The translations under genes were made by a program, and so were the position numbers. From Flavipsychrobacter sp. (GTDB lineage: Bacteria > Bacteroidota > Bacteroidia > Chitinophagales > Chitinophagaceae): a stretch of DNA of 7,605 nucleotides. The stretch covers positions 1 to 7,605 of the forward strand of contig JAJNBR010000132.1 in the NCBI GenBank assembly GCA_021156265.1, in the 5' to 3' direction. This document shows, one piece after another, positions 1 to 6,071 of the stretch (its first letter is position 1; each line of letters starts with the position of its first letter). The notes beneath the pieces are model-generated. The model was not told the origin of the DNA, did no database searches, and saw only the letters and a program-made list of their open reading frames with translations.

Positions 1-674
1 GTCACGAACGGGCGGGCTATAGCACCGCCGGGTATGCTTTGCAGCACAGGTGTGTCAACCTCAAGTGCGCCACGGTCATTAAGGAACGAACGAATCGCAT
101 TTTTCATCTTAGTGATGCGGGTGAAAGTCTCACGTACGCCGGGGTTGACGATAAGGTCAGCATACCGTTGACGATACCTAAATTCCAGGTCGGTTACTGC
201 ATCAAATACTTCGCCGTCTTTCTCTCTCACAACCGGTAATGGACGTAGTGCTTTGGCAAGCAGGGTAAACTTTTCAACATGTATTGATGTTTCGCCGGTC
301 TTAGTCGTAAAAACATAACCTTTTACGCCAATCACGTCACCAAGATCCATCAGCTTTTTCCAAACGGTGTTGTAGAGTGTTTTGTCTTCGTCCGGGCACA
401 GATCATCACGCTTGATATAGAGCTGGATACGGCCGGTGCTATCCTGGATCACGGCAAAATTTGCCTTACCCATATCGCGTACGCTCATGATGCGACCTGC
501 TATCGATACATGCTTATATTCTTCCTGTTTTTCGTCTGTATAGTGCTCCTTTATCTGGCTGGCAGTGTGAGTGACCTCAAACAGCGGGGCAGGGTACGGG
601 TCGATCCCCAGATCCTGTAATTCCTTCAGTTTTTCTCTGCGGACAACTTCCTGTTCGCTTAGTGTTGCTTGCAT
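1..674 (-). CDS. lysS: Lysyl-tRNA synthetase, class II (N-terminal part, cut by window edge)
   Basis: Cytosolic enzyme that charges tRNA(Lys) with lysine using ATP. The first 224 codons are present; the C-terminal catalytic part lies beyond the left edge. Residues about 1-55 are the helical N-terminal extension (opening MQATLSEQEVVRREKLKELQ). Residues about 56-142 are the OB-fold anticodon-binding domain, with VSIAGRIMSVRDMGKANFAVI and later GDVIGVKGYVFTTKTGE, both very typical of LysS. Class II catalytic motif 1 begins near residue 166 (RYRQRYADLI) and runs to VDTP, whose proline (209) is the conserved motif 1 residue, then GGAIARPF. Motifs 2 and 3 are not visible. The ATG at 674 is chosen because it gives the normal family N-terminus and lies behind a candidate promoter. 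No Shine-Dalgarno is seen, as is common in Bacteroidota. The reading frame is intact throughout, and the identification is near certain. Confidence 0.98.
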   Translation of the reverse strand, partial: MQATLSEQEVVRREKLKELQDLGIDPYPAPLFEVTHTASQIKEHYTDEKQEEYKHVSIAGRIMSVRDMGKANFAVIQDSTGRIQLYIKRDDLCPDEDKTLYNTVWKKLMDLGDVIGVKGYVFTTKTGETSIHVEKFTLLAKALRPLPVVREKDGEVFDAVTDLEFRYRQRYADLIVNPGVRETFTRITKMKNAIRSFLNDRGALEVDTPVLQSIPGGAIARPFV

Positions 675-697
675 TAATACTAGATTATGATTAGCTG

Positions 698-715
698 TTC
701 CGGTGAATACCGGAA
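698..715 (-). other. Perfect 7-bp hairpin in the presumed lysS leader
   Basis: TTCCGGT, a 4-nt loop, then ACCGGAA forms a perfect inverted repeat ending 23 nt before the lysS start codon. No T-run follows it on the minus strand, so it does not look like a terminator for the upstream propeller gene. On the plus strand a short A-run follows, which also gives no terminator. If the candidate promoter at 725-732 is real, the stem would sit at or within a few bases of the mRNA 5' end. It could then stabilise the transcript or affect translation; it could also be a protein-binding dyad. No function is proven. Confidence 0.4.
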
Positions 716-724
716 AAATGTGTG

Positions 725-732
725 CAAAAATA
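725..732 (-). promoter_or_regulatory. Candidate Bacteroidota -7 box for lysS
   Basis: Read on the minus strand this is TATTTTTG, an exact match to the Bacteroidota -7 consensus TAnnTTTG. It lies about 50 nt upstream of the lysS ATG, a plausible distance. No clear TTG -33 box sits at the expected spacing of about 19-21 nt: the only nearby TTG (748-746) is 13 nt away, and a TTTA lies about 21 nt away. The region is AT-rich, so a chance match is possible. lysS could instead be read through from the propeller gene. Confidence 0.5.
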
Positions 733-754
733 ATAAGTAAACAGGCAAAAGCCT
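726..754 (-). terminator. Weak possible terminator after the propeller gene
   Basis: Sixteen nt past the TAG stop of the propeller gene, AGGC-TTTT-GCCT forms a 4-bp stem followed by a T-rich stretch (GTTTACTTATTATTTTT). The stem is short for an intrinsic terminator, and the T-tail is broken by A, C and G. The tail also overlaps the candidate lysS -7 box. It is listed as the best available end for the upstream transcription unit, with low confidence. Confidence 0.2.
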
Positions 755-769
755 AAAGGTATTTAGCCG

Positions 770-1747
770 CTAGTGTGCCAATAGTTTATACAAACTCCCA
801 TTATCTCCGCATACGATGAGGTTTCCGTCGGGAGTTTGGGTGATGCACCGGAGCGCCGCGTCAGTGATTTTTCTATATAAACTCCAATTTCGGCCACCAT
901 CCTCGGTGTGGATGATAACACCTTCTTCTCCTACTGCCCAGCCGTTGTTATGATCTTTAAAGTAAATATCAAGCAGGTGGTACCTGGGCTTTTTGATATC
1001 GTTGCCCGAACGTAGTTTTTCCCAGGTTTCACCGCCGTTGGACGTGTGAAAAACACTTCCGTTATACCCGCAAACCCATAACTCGTGTTCGCTTTGCGCA
1101 TATATAGCAGTGAAATTATCGTTTTTTATATCCTGAAGTGTCCATGTTACAGCGCCGTCATCCGTTTTCATCACCGTACCGTAACCGCTTATGTAGCCGG
1201 TTCGGTTATTCAGCATTTCAATATCGTTCAGTTCATAGGCAAATGTGTCGTAACGGTAGATATCATTCTGGTCGTTGATGTATGCCATGACCCCGTAATT
1301 AAAGCTAATGCCACCGATAATGATACCTGTTGATGGCTCGATGAAACTAAGGTCTTTGTAAGGCTGGTAGCTGTTCATTTGGAAAGAGCTCCAATTGTCA
1401 CCGTCGTCGATTGTTTTTAACAGTTTGCCGTCAAAGGCAACTGCCATTACCTCGCCTGTCGGTTTTTGTGCAATGCCGAATATGCTTTTGCCGGCCTCGG
1501 GAAGGTCGCGTAATTGCCAGGTGTTGCCGCCATCTTTGGTCACAAGTATGGTACCCTTATCAAAACGCACACCGCCTACTACGTAGCCAAGCGTGTCATT
1601 TAGAAAATAGATGTTGTTAAGGCGATGATCGCAATGACTTTCCAGCTCTTGCACCTGCTGCCAGTCGAGCTTTTCTTTTTTGCAGGACGAGAGGGCACAG
1701 AGCCAAAGGGCAGTGACGAAGAAAGCACTATAAAGGGTATTACGCAT
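770..1747 (-). CDS. YCF48/BNR-type seven-bladed beta-propeller lipoprotein
   Basis: A 325-residue exported lipoprotein. From the ATG at 1747 it opens MRNTLYSAFFVTALWLCALSSCKKEK: a short basic n-region, a hydrophobic core and a lipobox LSSC with the lipidated Cys at residue 22. An in-frame ATG at 1789 would add 14 residues and a second hydrophobic stretch; an AGGAA lies 11 nt before it, but the shorter start gives a standard SPII signal and is preferred. The mature part shows about seven repeats of the YCF48/sialidase Asp-box type, around residues 45-80, 89-121, 133-161, 173-205, 213-245, 259-291 and 298-323. The clearest are VTKDGGNTW, HTSNGGETW with CGYNGSV, and GWAVGEEGVIIHTEDGGRNW. Seven repeats fit a closed seven-bladed propeller. 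YCF48/HCF136 itself assists photosystem II assembly, but bacterial relatives are mostly uncharacterised, so only the fold and location are claimed. The gene follows the DUF58 gene after a 79-nt gap and may belong to its operon. Confidence 0.88.
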   Translation of the reverse strand: MRNTLYSAFFVTALWLCALSSCKKEKLDWQQVQELESHCDHRLNNIYFLNDTLGYVVGGVRFDKGTILVTKDGGNTWQLRDLPEAGKSIFGIAQKPTGEVMAVAFDGKLLKTIDDGDNWSSFQMNSYQPYKDLSFIEPSTGIIIGGISFNYGVMAYINDQNDIYRYDTFAYELNDIEMLNNRTGYISGYGTVMKTDDGAVTWTLQDIKNDNFTAIYAQSEHELWVCGYNGSVFHTSNGGETWEKLRSGNDIKKPRYHLLDIYFKDHNNGWAVGEEGVIIHTEDGGRNWSLYRKITDAALRCITQTPDGNLIVCGDNGSLYKLLAH

Positions 1748-1789
1748 AACCGCGATCAAAACGCTTGCTAAAATAAAAAAGCCTGCCAT

Positions 1790-1827
1790 AAAAAAATAGC
1801 TTCCTGCAAACTGTTTTGTGACAAGCT
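1790..1827 (-). terminator. Imperfect hairpin with T7 tract between DUF58 and propeller genes
   Basis: On the minus strand, beginning at the last base of the DUF58 stop codon, AGCTT (1827-1823) can pair with AAGCT (1802-1798). Inside it, CAAA pairs with TTTG around an ACAG loop. One A and then seven Ts (1796-1790) follow at once. The shape resembles an intrinsic terminator, but the stem is GC-poor with a 4x4 internal mismatch, so termination would probably be partial. If active it would reduce expression of the propeller gene relative to the five genes upstream. Confidence 0.35.
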
Positions 1828-3161
1828 TACAGAAGGTGCCTGGATTTTAACTCAAGATACTTATTGATCGTGTCGACCGTAAGGTCTTTGGGAGTAGTCA
1901 GAATAGCAACTATGCCATGACGTCGAAGTTCCTTTACGATTTGTCGTTTTTCGTAGGCAAACCTGTCAGCTATGGTCTTTATGTAAATACCCTCGGTGTT
2001 GTCTGGCTGGGTAGTATGAATTTGTTCCAAAAGCGTGTTTTGAAAAAAGATAACACACAGCAGATGCCGGTTGGCAATTCGTTTTAGGTGCGGCAACTGC
2101 CTTTCTAGAGCCGCTAACGTTTCAAAGTTGGTAAATAGGAGCAGGCAGCTGCGCTGGCTGATCTTTTTGGATAAAAAATGTGAAAGAGATTCGTAATCGC
2201 TTTCTTTGAAATCAGTTTGCTGGCGATACAAGGATTCCAAAATAAAATTGATTTGACCTGCCCGTCTCTCAGCCGGAACGATCTCACTGATTTTATTGCT
2301 GAAGGTAATCAGTCCGGCACGATCATATTTTGACAGTATGATATTGGATAAGGCCAGTGCTGAGTTGATCGAATAATCGAGAAGACTCATGCCGTCGAAA
2401 GGCATTTTCATTGCGCGGCCTTTATCTACCAGGCAATACACCTGTTGCTGACGCGTGTCGCTGAATGTGTTCACCATCATGCTTCCACTACGAGCAGTTG
2501 CTTTCCAGTTTATAGTTCGCACATCATCGCCATGTACATAGTTTTTGATCTTTTCAAACTCCATGCTGTGGCCGACACGACGTGTTTTTTTTACGCCGGT
2601 CTGCGAGGCATTGCTAAGGGCCAGCAACTGGTATTTTTTCAGCTGTTGAAAAGAAGGATATACCTTTACTGTTGTCGGGTTTTTGGCTCTTATGCGCCTT
2701 TGTAATAAGTGAAAAGGAGATGAAACATACGACATCGTATCACCGAATTCATATTCGCCACGAGTCTTCGGGTTCAGCGTAAGCGATCTTTCAATGCTTT
2801 GTCCCGGTGCCAGTTTGAATAGCAGCTGAAAGTTTCTTAACTGAAATTGCTCGGGAACTTCTTCGACAAGAGATACGTTCACAGTAAATGGAAAAGCGTT
2901 GGAGATGTGAAGTGTTATAGTGTTGTCGTCGCCCATACTGAACCGTTGTTGTAATTCTCTGTGAATCCGGATACTCCGGTTCCCGGAAAACAGAAGTATA
3001 TAATCGGCTATTGACAGTATGATGGAAAACACCGCATAAACGACAGCTGCGGGATATAACACCGGAAAAAAGAACGATAGGAGAAAACCTGCGACAACGC
3101 CAGTCATCATCAGGTACCAACGCCCTGACAAGAACAGATCTCCTATGTAGTAGCGAAACAT
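1827..3161 (-). CDS. DUF58 family membrane protein (MoxR partner, vWA-like)
   Basis: A 444-residue protein. Two closely spaced membrane segments (about 15-33 and 36-57) form an N-terminal hairpin, which should leave the rest in the cytosol. Residues about 75-155 look like a beta-rich domain. The DUF58 signature is YVHGDDVRTINWKATAR at 208-224, followed by the start of a vWA-like fold, VYCLVDKGRAM (241-251). The metal-site motif DxSxS of true vWA domains reads D246-K-G-R-A, so both serines are missing. DUF58 proteins are nearly always encoded next to a MoxR ATPase and are presumed adaptors or substrates of it; the molecular role is unknown. The start lies 3 nt after the MoxR stop and is preceded by GAGG at a 6-nt spacing. 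The family call is firm and the function is inferred from context. Confidence 0.92.
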   Translation of the reverse strand: MFRYYIGDLFLSGRWYLMMTGVVAGFLLSFFFPVLYPAAVVYAVFSIILSIADYILLFSGNRSIRIHRELQQRFSMGDDNTITLHISNAFPFTVNVSLVEEVPEQFQLRNFQLLFKLAPGQSIERSLTLNPKTRGEYEFGDTMSYVSSPFHLLQRRIRAKNPTTVKVYPSFQQLKKYQLLALSNASQTGVKKTRRVGHSMEFEKIKNYVHGDDVRTINWKATARSGSMMVNTFSDTRQQQVYCLVDKGRAMKMPFDGMSLLDYSINSALALSNIILSKYDRAGLITFSNKISEIVPAERRAGQINFILESLYRQQTDFKESDYESLSHFLSKKISQRSCLLLFTNFETLAALERQLPHLKRIANRHLLCVIFFQNTLLEQIHTTQPDNTEGIYIKTIADRFAYEKRQIVKELRRHGIVAILTTPKDLTVDTINKYLELKSRHLL

Positions 3162-3164
3162 TTT

Positions 3165-4148
3165 TTACCTCGGAATTTCCAGTCTGGCAACAATTTCCTT
3201 CAGAATATCATCGGGAGTTGCACCCTCCATCTCGCGTTCGGGTGTGAGGCTGATGCGATGGCGTAATACGGCGGGTGCTGCCATTAAAACGTCTTCCGGG
3301 ATCACGAAGCTGCGTTCGCGAAGAACGCTTATAGCCTTAGACAGTTGAAGCAATGCAACTGATGCACGTGGCGATGCGCCTATATAGAGCGATTTATCTG
3401 TCCGGGTTTCCTGCACCAATTGTGCAATAAATCGTATCAGCCGAGGTTCTATGTGCACATTTCGTACCTGGCTGCGGGCGTATTGGAGTACTTCCGTGGT
3501 AACAATAGGCTTAATAGATTGCAATAGCTCCGCAGGAGGTTGTACATTGTTGCGTTCCAGGATAGTTATTTCCTCTTCAATGCTGGGATAGCCAACAACT
3601 ATTTTCAACAGGAAACGATCGAGTTGTGCTTCTGGTAGGCGATAAGTGCCCTCATGCTCTATAGGATTTTGGGTTGCTATAACCATAAATGGGGCATGAA
3701 GATGATGCGATACCCCATCTATCGTTACCTGGCGTTCCTCCATTACCTCAAATAGTGCCGCCTGAGTTTTTGCCGGTGCGCGGTTTATTTCGTCTATAAG
3801 GACAATATTTCCGAATATTGGTCCGGCCTTAAATTGAAAACTGGCTGTTTGCGGGTTGAATACGCTAGTGCCCAGTACGTCGCTAGGCATAAGATCGGGC
3901 GTAAATTGTATCCTGGAAAAATGAGCATTGATCAGTCGTGCTAACAGCTTAGCGGTGAGCGTCTTAGCTACTCCCGGTACGCCTTCGATCAATATGTGAC
4001 CGTCGGCTAGTAATCCTGCCAGCAGTAGTTCGATCATTGGTCGTTGGCCAACTACTACTGTTTCAATTTGCTTTTGTACATCCTCAACGAGTTGAATAAG
4101 CGGGGCTGTTTCAATATGTTGTGGCTGATTGGTGTCGTGGATTTCCAT
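3165..4148 (-). CDS. MoxR family AAA+ ATPase
   Basis: A 327-residue cytosolic ATPase of the MoxR branch of AAA+ proteins, thought to act as chaperones that mature or insert cofactors and subunits into protein complexes. Numbered from the ATG at 4148: Walker A GVPGVAKT (56-63), Walker B VLIDEINRA (116-124), sensor 1 ATQNP (158-162), EAQLDRF with the likely arginine finger region (173-179), and sensor 2 GASPRAS (257-263). The C-terminal helical lid ends near residue 327, the usual family length. All catalytic residues appear intact. An in-frame TTG at 4181 would add 11 residues, but the ATG gives the normal MoxR N-terminus leading into VVVGQRPMIELLL. The gene overlaps the end of the DUF4350 gene by 38 nt, and the DUF58 gene starts 3 nt after it. 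It is the presumed motor of the operon; its target is not known. Confidence 0.97.
   Translation of the reverse strand: MEIHDTNQPQHIETAPLIQLVEDVQKQIETVVVGQRPMIELLLAGLLADGHILIEGVPGVAKTLTAKLLARLINAHFSRIQFTPDLMPSDVLGTSVFNPQTASFQFKAGPIFGNIVLIDEINRAPAKTQAALFEVMEERQVTIDGVSHHLHAPFMVIATQNPIEHEGTYRLPEAQLDRFLLKIVVGYPSIEEEITILERNNVQPPAELLQSIKPIVTTEVLQYARSQVRNVHIEPRLIRFIAQLVQETRTDKSLYIGASPRASVALLQLSKAISVLRERSFVIPEDVLMAAPAVLRHRISLTPEREMEGATPDDILKEIVARLEIPR
3168..3171 (-). promoter_or_regulatory. Shine-Dalgarno-like GAGG before the DUF58 gene
   Basis: GAGG lies 6 nt before the ATG at 3161, inside the last codons of the MoxR gene. It is the clearest Shine-Dalgarno-like site in this window; the SpoIIM, DUF4350, RDD and lysS starts have none. 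It supports the chosen start and suggests that ribosomes enter here independently as well as by coupling. Confidence 0.6.
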
Positions 4149-5388
4149 TTTTGCTGCGGTAATTGTGATACAATTGCTCAAAACGCTGATGTAGCGTTGC
4201 TAAAGTTATTTCATCCATGCTAATATTTCTAAGCTTGATATCGTGAATGGTTTTCACCAGCTGTTGCGCTTCTGTCAAGTCTATGCCCGACTTATTTGCC
4301 AGTTGCGTGGCGAAATGGGTGTTGAGTTCACTGGTGTTTAAATAATAATGCACCCTTACCCATTCCAGGAAATGCTGGATCATCTTTTCGGCAATGCCGT
4401 TGTGGTCGCCCGTGTTATAATACAACCGTCCCACTGTTTCAACAAAAGACACAGAGCTATTTTCCGGTTTCGCAATAACTGGAATTATTCGCTGGCGACG
4501 TTTACTTTCAAACGCAACGTAGGCCAATAACGTAAACGCTGCGGCAACGAGCGCCCAGCGGGTAGCCGGGTATTTAAGTAACACTCCAAAATTTGATTCG
4601 CTGCCGTTGTGTTTAAAATACTGACTCCAATATATCTGGTTAATTCCTCCCGGTATCGATTGCCATATGCCGTCAAGATATCGCCGGTTGTTTTTCTGTA
4701 GTAAGAAGTAATTGCTCATAACGAGCGGGGCGGCATGCAGGGTAATATGGCCGTTACCGACCGTGTATCTTAAAAAATTTGGTGTTTTTTTGTAGAAGCC
4801 CAGGGTGTCGGGACGGGTGGCGGTAAGCTTGCCTGAAAGAAGGGTATTGTCAGTGTGCAGGTTCTTTAGTAGAAAGTGCCCCTGCAGCGACCGACCCTCA
4901 TACCCAAATTTTTGTCCTGGTTGTACCGCAAGACTTAGCGCATCAATATTCTGCCTGCCGGTATTGAACTCTGTCAGTTTTATCTCTTCCAGGTTATTAG
5001 CCTGCTTATAACAGCCAAGTGTATGTTCGATCTTCTCGTCGAGATCGCTGCAAAAGATCATAACCTCGTTACCTTTCTGGGCAAAGCTCATGAGCGTGTC
5101 AAGCTCCGCTTTAGATACGTAAAAATCGAGACCTAATAGTATTAGCAACTTTTTGCCCGGTGTCGGCTTTGCACTATTGTCAATCCCCGTATACCGAAAT
5201 CCTTTTGAGAGCGAGTTGATCTTCGCATTGGGAAAATAGTATTTAAGTGATTGAAAGGCCAGGTAACTCCCGTATGGTTCTTTGTTGTCATTTTCAAGAG
5301 TGATCTGCCAATTGACCCGTTTGTCGGAATGGCAGCCGCAAATTGCGAAAAAGGTTACCACACCAATTATTCTGAAAAATTGCTTCAT
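4111..5388 (-). CDS. DUF4350 family protein, predicted lipoprotein with a membrane span
   Basis: A 425-residue protein. The N-terminus MKQFFRIIGVVTFFAICGC is a signal segment ending in a lipobox-like ICGC (Cys19). The family-typical NKEPYGSYLAFQSLKYYFP follows (35-53). Residues about 78-115 (KKLLILLGLDFYVSKAELDTLM, then FAQKGNEVMIFCSD) have the beta-alpha-beta pattern of a GATase1-like Rossmann fold. Near 210-240, GNGHITLHAAPLVMSNYFLL continues that domain. I see no catalytic Cys-His pair that can be assigned, so enzyme activity is not claimed. A membrane span at about 278-294 is followed by KRRQR, placing the last 130 residues in the cytosol by the positive-inside rule. The start overlaps the DUF4129 stop as ATGA, and the 3' end overlaps the MoxR gene by 38 nt. 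DUF4350 proteins commonly occur in MoxR-DUF58 loci. Their role is unknown; linking the extracytoplasmic domain to the ATPase is an inference. Confidence 0.8.
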   Translation of the reverse strand: MKQFFRIIGVVTFFAICGCHSDKRVNWQITLENDNKEPYGSYLAFQSLKYYFPNAKINSLSKGFRYTGIDNSAKPTPGKKLLILLGLDFYVSKAELDTLMSFAQKGNEVMIFCSDLDEKIEHTLGCYKQANNLEEIKLTEFNTGRQNIDALSLAVQPGQKFGYEGRSLQGHFLLKNLHTDNTLLSGKLTATRPDTLGFYKKTPNFLRYTVGNGHITLHAAPLVMSNYFLLQKNNRRYLDGIWQSIPGGINQIYWSQYFKHNGSESNFGVLLKYPATRWALVAAAFTLLAYVAFESKRRQRIIPVIAKPENSSVSFVETVGRLYYNTGDHNGIAEKMIQHFLEWVRVHYYLNTSELNTHFATQLANKSGIDLTEAQQLVKTIHDIKLRNISMDEITLATLHQRFEQLYHNYRSKNGNPRHQSATTY

Positions 5389-6071
5389 GATTGCCGCAGT
5401 CTGTTTTTCAGGTCGTTGAATGTGGTCATATAGGTGCGATAAGCGTCGTCAGAAACATCCAACTGTCCATACCACGTGTGTTCATACTGTTTGCTGAGTT
5501 GTTTGAAATCATTTTTGAGCTCGGCTTTGCCTAGTTCACGGTAATAATCAGCGTTTGTCTTATTATCCTGGAAGTGGATAAGACCATTTAACTGTAGCAG
5601 TTGCAATGATCGCATGAAACTAAATCGTATGGCTAAACGTGCATCGGATTCCTGCATAGCCCGGTCAAGTTGATGTTCCCAGTCGGTATCGATCATATTG
5701 TCTTCTTCGACATTTTCCAGCGCTGGTTTATCAATACTTTTTGCTTTCCTGGCAAACAGCCATCCGTCGTTGTTGAAAAACACTTTAAATAAAGTCCAGG
5801 CGATGAGTGCAAAAAAGATAACCCAGCCGATAAATTTACCTATCGGACTTGTGAAAAAATCTATCAGAATGCTGCCGATCTTATTGAGAAGATTCTCCTG
5901 AGGTTGCGGCAGTTTTTGCTGTGCTTCTCTCGAATTCTTATAATGAAATGCGGGGTCATCGGTGAGCCTTGCCCAACCGGCGGAAATGTCAGCTGTCGCA
6001 TACGCTAGCCGTGCGGCTACCGACAAGGTCGTCGCGATCAAGGTTCGCATCAGTGCTGTGGGCCGCTTCAT
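5385..6071 (-). CDS. DUF4129 family single-span membrane protein
   Basis: A 228-residue protein. From the ATG at 6071 it opens MKRPTALMRTLIATTLSVAA, a signal peptide with possible cleavage after AYA (residue 25). An extracytoplasmic stretch of about 50 residues follows, then one membrane span at about 78-98 (GKFIGWVIFFALIAWTLFKV). The cytosolic domain at 103-228 carries the DUF4129 hallmarks: ADYYREL (174-180), FKQLSKQYEHTWYGQ (189-203) and DAYRTYMTTFNDLK near the C-terminus. A longer in-frame reading to an ATG at 6164 adds 31 residues but would overlap the SpoIIM gene by 97 nt. The chosen start makes a 4-nt ATGA overlap and has GGAAG 8 nt upstream. DUF4129 is a recurrent partner of MoxR, DUF58 and SpoIIM; in some relatives the domain is fused to transglutaminase-like proteins. 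Function unknown; here it plausibly links the membrane parts to the ATPase. Confidence 0.8.
   Translation of the reverse strand: MKRPTALMRTLIATTLSVAARLAYATADISAGWARLTDDPAFHYKNSREAQQKLPQPQENLLNKIGSILIDFFTSPIGKFIGWVIFFALIAWTLFKVFFNNDGWLFARKAKSIDKPALENVEEDNMIDTDWEHQLDRAMQESDARLAIRFSFMRSLQLLQLNGLIHFQDNKTNADYYRELGKAELKNDFKQLSKQYEHTWYGQLDVSDDAYRTYMTTFNDLKNRLRQS

Noticed and set aside
39..239. 66-codon plus-strand open frame at the left edge
   Set aside because: It is antisense to lysS, whose reading frame is unmistakable across the same bases.
1748..1789. Longer start for the propeller lipoprotein at 1789
   Set aside because: It gives two hydrophobic stretches and places the lipobox at residue 36. 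The start at 1747 gives a standard-length SPII signal. An AGGAA upstream keeps the longer form possible.
2791..3120. 109-codon open frame overlapping the DUF58 gene in another frame on the same strand
   Set aside because: It lies wholly inside the DUF58 gene, whose frame encodes the expected membrane hairpin and beta domain, and its own translation is arginine- and serine-rich with no domain pattern.
1827..4148. A Bat (aerotolerance) operon, which also contains MoxR and DUF58 genes
   Set aside because: No BatA/BatB vWA membrane proteins, TPR protein BatC/BatE or BatD follow DUF58. The partners here are SpoIIM, DUF4129, DUF4350 and RDD, a different MoxR context.
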